From Halorubrum salsamenti (GTDB lineage Archaea > Halobacteriota > Halobacteria > Halobacteriales > Haloferacaceae), in contig NZ_VCNL01000001.1 in the NCBI RefSeq assembly GCF_007671685.1, positions 868,001 through 932,000 on the forward strand: a stretch of DNA of 64,000 nucleotides, written 5' to 3'. The notes beneath the pieces were generated by a model. The model saw only the letters and a program-made list of their open reading frames with translations, did no database searches and was not told the DNA's origin. Made by a program: the position numbers and the translations under genes. Below are positions 50,769 to 59,219 of this stretch, one piece after another; position 1 is the stretch's first letter, and the number at the start of each line of letters is the position of its first letter.

Positions 50769-51170
50769 TCAGGCGGCGGCCGATCCGTCGTCGACGCGGA
50801 CGAGTTCGACGCCCTCGCGGCGCGCGCGCTCGGCGAGCGCCGACAGCGCCGGCTCGGCCGCGTCCCGGTCGGCCACCTCGTCGAGCCGGATCTCTATCCG
50901 GCCGGCGCCGAGGAACGACGCGGCGCGGACGAACTCGCGGAGCCGGTCGGCCTCGCGCTGGGTGGCGAGGGTGTCGCCGCCGTCGAACCGGGCCGCGACG
51001 GAGAGGGTCGCGGGCTGGTAGCCGCGGGCGGAGAACTCGGCCTTGAGGTCGCGGAGGTGTTCGGGGGCAGTGCTTTCGAGGTCGGCGGCGTCGACGACGA
51101 TGGGGTCAATTTCGGCCGGGCGACAGCCGCGGAGCGTCGCTTCGATCCCGTCGGACTGCGTCGTGCTCAT
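50769..51170 (-). CDS. Haloarchaeal conserved protein coupled to the METTL5-like gene, function unknown
   Basis: A 133-residue protein with a mixed alpha/beta pattern: EIDPIVVDAADLEST, DLKAEFSARGYQPATLSVAARFD and REFVRAASFLGAGRIEIRL. It lacks cysteine clusters and membrane segments. The layout of alternating short strands and Ala/Arg-rich helices could be a small nucleotide-related domain. It is the first gene of a two-gene unit with the methylase (3-base gap) and may help it. An AT-rich divergent promoter region separates it from tfb. Confidence 0.65.
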   Translation of the reverse strand: MSTTQSDGIEATLRGCRPAEIDPIVVDAADLESTAPEHLRDLKAEFSARGYQPATLSVAARFDGGDTLATQREADRLREFVRAASFLGAGRIEIRLDEVADRDAAEPALSALAERARREGVELVRVDDGSAAA

Positions 51171-51186
51171 ACATCCCTATATGCAT

Positions 51187-51227
51187 TAGTAATACAAAAG
51201 GTTTGTCAAATGTTTAGTAGTAATACA
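51187..51227. promoter_or_regulatory. Direct repeats in the tfb / methylase divergent promoter region
   Basis: TAGTAATACA occurs at 51187-51196 and 51218-51227, 31 bases apart (about three DNA turns), in an AT-rich stretch just before the minus-strand gene start. On the minus strand TGTATTACTA could also serve as a TATA box. It is a candidate regulatory site. Confidence 0.4.
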
Positions 51228-51424
51228 CCACCAGTCACGTTTCGTGTTTATTCTGACGCCACGCCGGACCGAATTCCGCGGTGTGGCGGAAGGAGATTGA
51301 AACTCGAACTCGCCGTACAGGGCCCGAACGGCCGTTTTGATCGCAGTACTGCGGATCGAGGCGACGGGACCGATCCGTGAGCTCGGACAAAGGTTTAAAT
51401 GCGGGAGTAACCAGAAACCTTATA

Positions 51425-52378
51425 ATGGAACGTCCGAGCCGCCAGCGCCAACAGGAGCGGGAGACTGAGCAAGAGTCGGACGAGGAAGCGGTTTCCTGTC
51501 CAGAATGCGATTCGACCGAAATTGTCACCGACGCCGACCAAGAGCTCGTCTGCGAGGACTGCGGCCTGGTGCTGGACGAACGGAACATCGACCGCGGGCC
51601 GGAGTGGCGCGCGTTCAACCACTCGGAGCGGCAGTCGAAGTCGCGCGTCGGCGCCCCCATCACCGAGACGATGCACGACAAGGGGCTGACGACGACGATC
51701 GACTGGAAGGACAAGGACGCGTACGGGCGGTCGCTCTCCTCGGAGAAGCGGTCGCAGATGCACCGGCTGCGCAAGTGGCAGGAGCGGATCCGGACGAAGG
51801 ACGCGGGCGAGCGCAACCTCCAGTTCGCGCTCTCGGAGATCGACCGCATGGCGAGCGCGCTGGGCGTCCCCCGATCGGTACGCGAGGTCGCCTCGGTCAT
51901 CTATCGCCGCGCGCTCAACGAGGACCTGATCCGCGGGCGCTCGATCGAGGGCGTCTCCACCGCCGCCCTCTACGCCGCCTGCCGGCAGGAGGGGATTCCC
52001 CGATCGCTCGACGAGGTCGCCGACGTGTCGCGCGTCCCGCAAAAGGAGATCGGGCGCACGTATCGCTACATCTCCCAAGAGCTCGGATTGGAGCTGAAGC
52101 CCGTCGACCCGAAGCAGTTCGTTCCGCGGTTCGCGTCCTCGCTGGAGCTCAGCGAGGAGGTCCAGTCGAAGGCGACGGAGATCATCGACGTCTCCGCCGA
52201 GCAGGGACTCCTCTCCGGGAAGTCGCCCACGGGGTTCGCCGCCGCCGCCATCTACGCCGCGTCGCTCCTGTGTAACGAGAAGAAGACCCAGCGCGAGGTC
52301 GCCGACGTCGCGCAGGTCACCGAGGTCACCATCCGAAACCGGTATCAAGAGCAGATCGAAGCGATGGGTTTCCGCTAG
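51425..52378 (+). CDS. tfb: Transcription initiation factor IIB (TFB)
   Basis: This 317-residue TFB bridges TBP and RNA polymerase at archaeal promoters. The zinc ribbon is [23 protein letters not shown] (about 25-47). The B-reader/linker follows ([21 protein letters not shown]). Two cyclin-like repeats (about 120-210 and 215-310) end in [15 protein letters not shown], the helix-turn-helix that reads the BRE. The ATG giving [14 protein letters not shown] has a gtttaaat TATA box about 30 bases upstream. Haloarchaea carry several TFBs; which paralogue this is cannot be told here. Confidence 0.95.
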   Translation: MERPSRQRQQERETEQESDEEAVSCPECDSTEIVTDADQELVCEDCGLVLDERNIDRGPEWRAFNHSERQSKSRVGAPITETMHDKGLTTTIDWKDKDAYGRSLSSEKRSQMHRLRKWQERIRTKDAGERNLQFALSEIDRMASALGVPRSVREVASVIYRRALNEDLIRGRSIEGVSTAALYAACRQEGIPRSLDEVADVSRVPQKEIGRTYRYISQELGLELKPVDPKQFVPRFASSLELSEEVQSKATEIIDVSAEQGLLSGKSPTGFAAAAIYAASLLCNEKKTQREVADVAQVTEVTIRNRYQEQIEAMGFR

Positions 52379-52471
52379 GACCGCGATCGGAGCCCCCATC
52401 GGAAGAGCGGCGCGTCTGACGCCCCGCCGTGATCGGGTTTTTAATCGATACCGGCCGTAGCCTGCGACGAG

Positions 52472-52906
52472 ATGTACTCCCAGATTCTCGTGCCGACCGA
52501 CGGTAGTCCGGCGTCGGACGCCGCGATCGAGCACGCGATCGATCTCGCCCGACACTACGACGCCCGCCTTCACGCCCTCTACGTCGTCGACGGCGCGGCG
52601 TACTCGACGCTCGAAGCGGGCGCCGATATCGTCGTCGAAGCGCTCGAATCCGAGGGGAAAGAGGCCACGAACCGCGTCGCCGACGCCGCCACGGAGGCGG
52701 GCGTCGACTGCGAGACGACGATCGCCACGGGCACCGCGTACCAGTCGATCCGCGACTACGCCGACGAGAACGGCATCGACGTGATCGTGATGGGAACCCA
52801 CGGCCGGAAGGGGCTCGACCGCTACCTGCTCGGCAGCGTCACGGAGCGGGTCGTCCGAACCTCCGACGTGCCGGTACTGACGGTGCGTCAGCCCGCCGAT
52901 GAGTAG
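52472..52906 (+). CDS. UspA family universal stress protein
   Basis: A 144-residue Usp domain protein: MYSQILVPTDGSPASDAAIEH at the N-terminus and the ATP-binding loop MGTHGRKGLDRYLLGSVTERVVRTSDVPVLTVR at the C-terminus. It is of standard length and without the acidic tail of the other UspA in the window. It lies between tfb and the menE-like gene, with a TATA-like gtttttaatcg about 30 bases upstream of its own start. Confidence 0.92.
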   Translation: MYSQILVPTDGSPASDAAIEHAIDLARHYDARLHALYVVDGAAYSTLEAGADIVVEALESEGKEATNRVADAATEAGVDCETTIATGTAYQSIRDYADENGIDVIVMGTHGRKGLDRYLLGSVTERVVRTSDVPVLTVRQPADE

Positions 52907-52933
52907 ACGACGCCCGCAGATCCGGTGACGACG

Positions 52934-55012
52934 ATGCGCGACTGGCTCTCACACCGCGTCGTCTCCTCGCCGGACCACACCGCGCTGATCCGGGCCGAGG
53001 ACGGAGAGGCGTGGACCTACACCGACCTCGACCGGCTCGTCTCCGAGACCGCCGGCCGGCTCGTCGCTCACGGCATCGAGGCGGACGACAGGCTGGGCGT
53101 GCTCACGCCGCCGTACGTCGGCACGGTGGGGCTCGTCCACGCCGCGATGCGGATCGGGGCGACGTTGGTCCCGCTGGGGCAGGAACTCACCGAGCGGGAG
53201 CTCGCCGAGCGCGTCGGGCGAGCCGATCTCGATGCAGTTGTGTGCGCGGAGCCGACGGAGGGAGCCGCGCTGGGCGCCGTCGACGAATGCGATGTCGCCG
53301 CCGACGTTCCGGTGCTCTCCGTCGACGATCCTGGAGCAGAGGATGTCACGGCGGTACACGGCGTCGATCCGGAGCCGGTCGATCCGCCGGAGTGGATGGA
53401 CTCGGACGTCCTCTGTATCCTGTTCACCTCGGGGACGACGGGCGATCCCAAACCGGTGCCGCTCACCGCGGGCAACATCTACAGCTCGGCGGTCGCCTCC
53501 GCGTTCCGGCTCGGCGTCGAGCACGGGGACCGGTGGCTCGTGTCGCTATCGCTCCACCACATGGGCGGGCTCGCCCCGGTGTACCGCTCCGTGCTGTACG
53601 GGACGACCCTGGTTCTCCGCGAGGGGTTCGACCCGGGCGGCACCGCCGACGACATCGACACCTACGACGTGACCGGCATCTCGCTGGTCCCGACGATGCT
53701 CCAGCGGATGCTCGACAGGCGGGGAACCCTCTCGGACACGCTCCGCGTGGTGTTGCTCGGCGGGGCGCCGGCCCCGGACGAACTGATCGAGCGCTGTCGC
53801 GACTACTCGGTCCCGGTGTATCCGACTTACGGGATGACCGAGTCGGCCTCCCAGATCACGACCGCGACGCCCCGACAGACGAGGGACCGACTCGGCACCG
53901 TCGGCCGACCCCTGTTCGGTACCGACGTGACGGTCGTCGACGAGGACGGGACACCGGTCGAACCCGGGGAGGCCGGCGAGATCGTCATTGACGGCCCGAC
54001 GGTGACTCCGGGATACATTGACGGCACATCGGAGGGCCCCGATAGCGCGCTCGACCGGTCATCGTTCGGCCCGCACGGTCTCCACACCGGCGACGTGGGT
54101 CGCTTCGACGACGAGGGGTCCCTCTACGTGCTCAACCGGCTCGACGACCGGATCATCACCGGCGGCGAGAACGTCGAACCCGGCGAAGTGGTCGACGTGC
54201 TCCGGGAGTTCCCCGCGATCGATGACGCCGCCGTGGTCGGGATCGATGACGACGTGTGGGGCGAGCGCGTCTCCGCGCTGCTGGCAGTCGGCGACCGGTT
54301 TCGAGACGACGCGACGGTCGGAGACGAGAGCGACGCCGGGGGTGGGGACGAGGCCGGTGCAGCCGATAGCGGTGCACACGACGGAGCGGCGAGCGGCGAT
54401 GCGGCAGACGGCGGAGATGGAGACGACGACGGACCGACCGAGAGCGATGTGCCCCCGCTCGTGGACGAGGAGCGGCTCGTCTCGTTCGCCCGAGATCGGC
54501 TCGCAGGATTCAAGATCCCGAAGTCGGTCGCGTACGCCGACGATCTCCCCCGCACGCTGTCGGGGACCGTCGACCGGGAAGCGGTGCGTCAGATCCTCCG
54601 CGAGCGCGGACACGACCCCCGGAGCGACGCCGATCTGGAGACGGCCGGGTTCGAGCCGGCCGAACCGACCGAACCGGACGAGTCAGATGAACCGACCGAA
54701 CCGGATGAGTCAACCGAAGCGACCGAAGCGACCGAAGCGATCGATTCGGATGAGCCGTCGACAGCGGGATCACCGTCGAACGGCCGAGACGAAAAAGCAG
54801 CCGGGGAATCCACCGACAGCGAAATCACCGACGACGGCGGTGAGAGTGACGCCGGCGGTGAGGGGGATGCCGAAAGCGACGAGACGGCGGCCAAGCGCGA
54901 CGCCGATGGAACGCCGAAGCGCGACGACGGCGACGACGCAACGAACGACGACGGCGACGACACAACGAACGACGACGGCGACGACACAATGAACGACACC
55001 GACAGCGAATAA
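52934..55012 (+). CDS. menE: MenE-like AMP-forming acyl-CoA ligase with acidic insertion and tail
   Basis: A 692-residue adenylate-forming enzyme, most likely o-succinylbenzoate-CoA ligase. AMP motifs are LFTSGTTGDPKPVPLTAGN, PTYGMTESASQ, LHTGDVGRFDDEGSL, LDDRIITGGENVEPGE and the lysine loop LAGFKIPKSVAYADDLPRTLSGTVDR. Two acidic additions are unusual. One lies at about 460-515, between the core and the mobile C-terminal domain. The other is a tail of about 140 residues, including a 24-bp DNA unit repeated three times (54923-54994) that encodes DDGDDTTN-type blocks. I preferred the ATG at 52934 over a GTG 9 bases earlier. Together with menF it supports menaquinone synthesis; the OSB substrate is inferred. 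Confidence 0.78.
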   Translation: MRDWLSHRVVSSPDHTALIRAEDGEAWTYTDLDRLVSETAGRLVAHGIEADDRLGVLTPPYVGTVGLVHAAMRIGATLVPLGQELTERELAERVGRADLDAVVCAEPTEGAALGAVDECDVAADVPVLSVDDPGAEDVTAVHGVDPEPVDPPEWMDSDVLCILFTSGTTGDPKPVPLTAGNIYSSAVASAFRLGVEHGDRWLVSLSLHHMGGLAPVYRSVLYGTTLVLREGFDPGGTADDIDTYDVTGISLVPTMLQRMLDRRGTLSDTLRVVLLGGAPAPDELIERCRDYSVPVYPTYGMTESASQITTATPRQTRDRLGTVGRPLFGTDVTVVDEDGTPVEPGEAGEIVIDGPTVTPGYIDGTSEGPDSALDRSSFGPHGLHTGDVGRFDDEGSLYVLNRLDDRIITGGENVEPGEVVDVLREFPAIDDAAVVGIDDDVWGERVSALLAVGDRFRDDATVGDESDAGGGDEAGAADSGAHDGAASGDAADGGDGDDDGPTESDVPPLVDEERLVSFARDRLAGFKIPKSVAYADDLPRTLSGTVDREAVRQILRERGHDPRSDADLETAGFEPAEPTEPDESDEPTEPDESTEATEATEAIDSDEPSTAGSPSNGRDEKAAGESTDSEITDDGGESDAGGEGDAESDETAAKRDADGTPKRDDGDDATNDDGDDTTNDDGDDTMNDTDSE

Positions 55013-55073
55013 ACGGTCCCGACGTTCTCCGTTGTTCCACGGACGTTTTGGCCACCGAGTTCGCAGTTAAGAC

Positions 55074-56222
55074 ATGGATCTGCTCGACGATAGCGTCGTT
55101 CCGGAGCACGCACGCGACGTGAAGGCCGAAGCCCGTGAGTTCGCCGACGAGTACATCGCACCGAACGCCGAGGCGTACTACGAGTCGGGCGAGTACCCCT
55201 GGGAGATACTCGAGGCGGGGATGGACGCCGGGCTCGTCGCGCAGGACATCGGCGAGGAGTACGGCGGGAAGGGGTACGACCTCGCGCAGGTGCTCGCGAT
55301 CGCAGAGGAGTTCTACCGCGCCGACGCCGGCATCGCGCTCACCCTCCAGCTCGCGAGCTTCGGCTGCGAGATGGTCGAGCAGTACGGCACCGACGAACAG
55401 AAGGAGGAGTACCTCCGCCCGGTGGCGGGGAACGACCAGATTTCGGGGCTGGCCGTCTCCGAACCGGAGACCGGCTCCGACCTCGCGGGGATGACGACGA
55501 AGGCCGAGAAGGTCGAGGGGGGGTACGAACTCACCGGAGAGAAGTACTGGGTCGGCAACGCGGTCGAGGCCGACTGGCTCACCGTCTACGCCAAGACGGG
55601 CGACGGTGAGGACCGCTACTCCAACTACACGCTGTTCATCGTCGAGACCGATTCCGACGGGTACGAAGCGGAGCACATCCCGGAGAAGATGGGGATGCGC
55701 GCCTCCAAGCAGGGCCACATCGTCTTCGAGGACTGCTTCGTCCCCGAGGAGAACGTCGTCGGCAGCGAGGGCGGCGGCTTCTACGTGCTCGCCGACTTCT
55801 TCAACCACGGCCGCGTCGTCGTCGGCGGCCACGGGCTCGGGCTCGCCGCCGCCGCCATCGAGGAGGCGGAGGAGTTCGTCCACGGGCGCAACGCCTTCGG
55901 GCGCACCGTCAACGAGTTCCAGGCGGTTCAACACACCCTCTCGGACATGCGGATCGGCTTCGAGTCGGCGCGGGCGCTCAACTGGCGCGCCTGCGAGAAG
56001 GTCGCGGACAACGAGGACGCCGGCTACTGGGCCGCCTTGGCGAAGACCAAATCGACCGAGGTCGCGACCGACTGCGCCGAGAAGGGGATGAAGCTCCACG
56101 GCGGGCGCTCGATCCTCACCGACCGCCGGATCGCCCGGGTCTACCGCGACGTGCGCATCCCGGTGATCTACGAGGGAGCCAACGACATCCAGCGGAACCT
56201 GATCTACCGGCAGTCGCGGTGA
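55074..56222 (+). CDS. Acyl-CoA dehydrogenase
   Basis: A 382-residue FAD enzyme of the ACAD family. SGLAVSEPETGSDLAGMTTKAE is the FAD/substrate loop. GFYVLADFFNHGRVVVGGHGLG and GRNAFGRTVNEFQAVQHTLSDM belong to the helical C-terminal domain. The catalytic base Glu is in IPVIYEGANDIQRNLIYRQ. It takes two hydrogens from an acyl-CoA. Chain length and whether it serves fatty-acid or amino-acid breakdown cannot be told. It starts 61 bases after the menE-like gene, perhaps in the same transcript. Confidence 0.92.
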   Translation: MDLLDDSVVPEHARDVKAEAREFADEYIAPNAEAYYESGEYPWEILEAGMDAGLVAQDIGEEYGGKGYDLAQVLAIAEEFYRADAGIALTLQLASFGCEMVEQYGTDEQKEEYLRPVAGNDQISGLAVSEPETGSDLAGMTTKAEKVEGGYELTGEKYWVGNAVEADWLTVYAKTGDGEDRYSNYTLFIVETDSDGYEAEHIPEKMGMRASKQGHIVFEDCFVPEENVVGSEGGGFYVLADFFNHGRVVVGGHGLGLAAAAIEEAEEFVHGRNAFGRTVNEFQAVQHTLSDMRIGFESARALNWRACEKVADNEDAGYWAALAKTKSTEVATDCAEKGMKLHGGRSILTDRRIARVYRDVRIPVIYEGANDIQRNLIYRQSR

Positions 56223-56293
56223 GCTGAGAGAGCGTCGGTCCGAGCGATGCGCCTCGACGAAAACGCCAAGACGCCGGGGGGACAGTACCGCGT

Positions 56294-58159
56294 ATGCGAC
56301 TGGAGGACTACTGGGGGATCGGCCCGAAGACGAGCGAGCGGCTCGCGGAGTCGCTCGGGACCGAACGGGCGGTCGAGGCGATCGAAGCGGCCGACGTGCG
56401 GGCGCTCGTCGACGCCGGGCTCCACCGCGGGCGAGCCACCCGGATCCTCCGCCGGGCCAACGGCGAGGCCGGCATGGACGTCCTCGCGACCGGCGACACG
56501 CGCTCGGTGTACGACGACCTCCTCGCGCTGGCGGCGAGCCACGCGCTGACCGCCCACGCCGCCGACCGGATCCGAGTGCTGACGCCGCTCACCGACCGAG
56601 ACGCGGTCGAATCTCGTCTCGACGACGTGGTCGCCGCCCGCGACGCGTGGGCGTCGCTCGACGACGGCGAGCGCGAGCGTGTGACCGAGGCGTTCGACGA
56701 CTACGACGACGCCGACGGCTCGGACCTGGCGGCCGTCGAGACCGCCGTCGCGCTGCGCGAGGTCGGCCTCACGGAGGCCCCCTTCGAGGACATCGGGACG
56801 CTGGACGGGGAGAGCCTGCGCGACGCCGCCGACGCCCTCGCCGACGTGCGAGGCGCGATCGATCCGACGGGCGCCGGCGGCGACGGCGAGATCGAGATCG
56901 CGCGCGGCGCGGACGACGAGTTGGACCGGCGGCGCGACCAGCTCGACGCCGCCGAGGAGCTGGCCAACTCCGCGTTCGACGTACTCGACGCCGTCCGAGA
57001 CGGCTCCCTGCGCGACTTCGAGGCGCTGGAGGCCGCGACGATCGACCACGTCGCGAGCGAGACCGGCGTCGACCCGGCGACCGTGCGATCGGTCGCGCCG
57101 GACGACGCGCTCGACGCCGCCGACTTCGTCTCCGCCACGCTCCGCGATCTGGTGGCGGAGCTAGAGGAGGCGGTCGCGGAGCGCGAGGAGACCGTCGCCG
57201 CCGACATCCGGGAGCGGATCGGCGGGATGCGAGGCGGGAGCGGAGCGGAGGACGGGGGAGACGGTGGCGACGGCGAAGGCGACGAAGAAGGCGGCGCCGG
57301 CACCGTCGCCGGCTCGGTCTCGGCCGTCTCCGACGCCGCGTTCCTGCTGTCGCTCGCGCGGTTCGCGGTCGCGTTCGACCTGACTCGCCCGACCTTCGTC
57401 GACGACGGCGTGGCCGTGCGCAACGCCCGCAACCTCTTCATCGACGGCGAGGTCCAGCCGGTGTCGTACGCGATCGGAACCCACTCGCTGACGGGGGATC
57501 TCGGCGTCGCAAACGCCGAGGCGCCACCGACCGGCGACCGCGTGAGCGTCCTCACGGGCGCGAACTCGGGCGGGAAGACCACCCTGTTGGAGACGGTGTG
57601 TGCGGTGGCGCTTTTGGCGTCGATGGGGCTCCCGGTGCCGGCAGAGGAGGCGGAAGTCGGCGCGTTCGACCGGATCGTGTTCCACCGGCGGCACGCCTCC
57701 TTCAACGCCGGCGTGCTGGAGTCGACGCTGAAGTCGGTGGTCCCGCCGCTGGTCGAAGACGGCCGGACTCTGATGCTCGTCGACGAGTTCGAGGCGATCA
57801 CGGAGCCGGGGCGGGCGGCTGACCTGCTGAACGGGCTCGTGACGCTCACCGTGGATCGGGGCGCGCTCGGGGTGTACGTCACGCACCTCGCAGAGGACCT
57901 GAGCCCGCTTCCCGACGCCGCCCGGATCGACGGGATCTTCGCGGAAGGGCTCACGAACGAGTTGGAGCTGCGCGTCGACTACCAGCCGCGCTTCGGGACG
58001 GTCGGGAAGTCGACGCCGGAGTTCATCGTCTCGCGTCTCGTCGCGAACGCGAAAGACCGCGGCGTCCGCGCCGGGTTCGAACACCTCGCCGGCGCGGTCG
58101 GCGAGGAGGCCGTCCAGCGCACCCTCTCGGACGCGGAGTGGTCGGCGAGCGATGACTGA
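56294..58159 (+). CDS. MutS-like DNA repair ATPase with N-terminal HhH domain
   Basis: A 621-residue protein. A helix-hairpin-helix region at the start (LEDYWGIGPKTSERLAESLGTERAVEAI) should bind DNA. Helical lever-like regions span about 90-350, with an acidic loop DGGDGGDGEGDEEGG. The C-terminal MutS ATPase shows Walker A LTGANSGGKTTLLETVC, Walker B TLMLVDEFEAITEPG and the signature HASFNAGVLESTLKSVV. It lacks the mismatch-recognition domain of MutS1, so it resembles MutS5/MutS2-type archaeal proteins. Its function in recombination or repair is inferred. The next gene overlaps its end by 8 bases. Confidence 0.85.
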   Translation: MRLEDYWGIGPKTSERLAESLGTERAVEAIEAADVRALVDAGLHRGRATRILRRANGEAGMDVLATGDTRSVYDDLLALAASHALTAHAADRIRVLTPLTDRDAVESRLDDVVAARDAWASLDDGERERVTEAFDDYDDADGSDLAAVETAVALREVGLTEAPFEDIGTLDGESLRDAADALADVRGAIDPTGAGGDGEIEIARGADDELDRRRDQLDAAEELANSAFDVLDAVRDGSLRDFEALEAATIDHVASETGVDPATVRSVAPDDALDAADFVSATLRDLVAELEEAVAEREETVAADIRERIGGMRGGSGAEDGGDGGDGEGDEEGGAGTVAGSVSAVSDAAFLLSLARFAVAFDLTRPTFVDDGVAVRNARNLFIDGEVQPVSYAIGTHSLTGDLGVANAEAPPTGDRVSVLTGANSGGKTTLLETVCAVALLASMGLPVPAEEAEVGAFDRIVFHRRHASFNAGVLESTLKSVVPPLVEDGRTLMLVDEFEAITEPGRAADLLNGLVTLTVDRGALGVYVTHLAEDLSPLPDAARIDGIFAEGLTNELELRVDYQPRFGTVGKSTPEFIVSRLVANAKDRGVRAGFEHLAGAVGEEAVQRTLSDAEWSASDD

Positions 58160-58613
58160 CGGTGACCCGCCACCGTCCGGCGCTCCCGACCGGATCCGGT
58201 CGATCGCGGTCCACCGGGGCGACGTGGCGACCGCGCTGGAAGCGGCCCTTCGGAGCGACCGCGAGGTCGTGCTCCGCGTGACGCCGCCCTTCTCGGGGCG
58301 GATGCGCGCCCGACTGCACAGCCTCGGAGCGGGGACGGTCGGAGAGCCGGACGCGGGTGAGGAGAGAAGCTCCGACGACCCCGCCCCGATACACGTCGAC
58401 CCCCGCGACCTCGTCTCGGACGTGCCCCCGTACCCGGAGGTCGACGAGACGATGACCGATCACCCGGACGCCGACGTGGAGACCCGCCGGAAGCGACACA
58501 CCGAGGCCGTCGAGTCGTGGCGAGAGACGGTTCGGGAGTCGGTGGTCGACCGCGTCGAACTCGACATCGGTAACGAGCGGGCCGTCGAAGTCGACGTGGC
58601 CGCACTCGGATGA
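58152..58613 (+). CDS. Small haloarchaeal protein overlapping the MutS-like gene, function unknown
   Basis: A 153-residue protein with a central RSIAVHRGDVATALEAALRSDREVVLRVTPPFSGRMRARLH, then an acidic insertion, then PAPIHVDPRDLVSDVPPYPEVDETM and a charged helix (ESWRETVRESVVDRVEL). It has no cysteine and no membrane helix. The 8-base overlap with the MutS-like gene implies coupled expression, so it may assist that protein. I do not recognise it otherwise. Confidence 0.7.
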   Translation: MTDGDPPPSGAPDRIRSIAVHRGDVATALEAALRSDREVVLRVTPPFSGRMRARLHSLGAGTVGEPDAGEERSSDDPAPIHVDPRDLVSDVPPYPEVDETMTDHPDADVETRRKRHTEAVESWRETVRESVVDRVELDIGNERAVEVDVAALG

Positions 58614-58792
58614 GTGCCCTCCGATCGTTGACAACGGATCTACCGCATTTCCGGCGGAATCCGTCGACTCGCCGTGGTCAGTACGGCAACAGCGCCGAGT
58701 GATAGCGGGAGTGGGTATTGCAGTTCGGTGGTATCGATTTAGTTATTTAAATAGACCTGAGCCACGGCATCGATCGCTTATAAACGAGGGTT

Positions 58793-59059
58793 GCGGTTGG
58801 CGCGCGCCTGCGAGCGGCCGCCCCCGGCGGCCGCGAGTCAGCGCGTGCGAGGGACGCGGTGAGCGCTCGGAGAGCGCGAACCGCGAGGCTGGGGAGGCGT
58901 GAGGTGCGGTTGCGGTGCTGTACGGGTGGGATTCAAAGGGGCAGCCGGCGAGGCGGGCGCAGGTGACGTAAGCACTGCAGGGAGCGAGCAGCACGAGCGA
59001 CCGAAGCGCGCAGCGAGCGTGCGCCCGCCTCGCCGGCTGGGGCTTTGGAAGTCTTCACC
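58793..59059 (+). repeat. Hairpin-rich repeat element, copy E
   Basis: This fills most of the 606-bp convergent gap between the small MutS-linked gene and the GH15 gene. GCGCGCGC/GCGCGTGC encloses GCGGCCGCC-ccc-GGCGGCCGC. CGCGGT/ACCGCG then encloses GCGCTC-gga-GAGCGC. GAGGCTGGGGAGGCGTG and GATTCAAAGGGGCAGC follow. A perfect 20-bp closing stem (58942-58961 and 59020-59039) surrounds a 58-base loop similar to copy D's. It ends GGCTGGGGCTTTGGAAGTCTTCACC. CGATCSCTTATAAAC (S = G or C) lies on both sides (58771-58785 and 59070-59084). The rest of the gap (58614-58770 and 59085-59219) contains only scattered TATA-like motifs. Confidence 0.88.
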
Positions 59060-59219
59060 GCAAAGCCGTCGATCCCTTATAAACAGCCGACAGCAACACC
59101 ACAATCCGACTTATAAACGGCTACTCTCACGACGTACTACACTCACTCCCGCTATCGGTCACGAAGCAGCCATCAGCGGCCGATCGGTTCCACAGAACCG
59201 ATTTAAAAACCCCGCTCAG

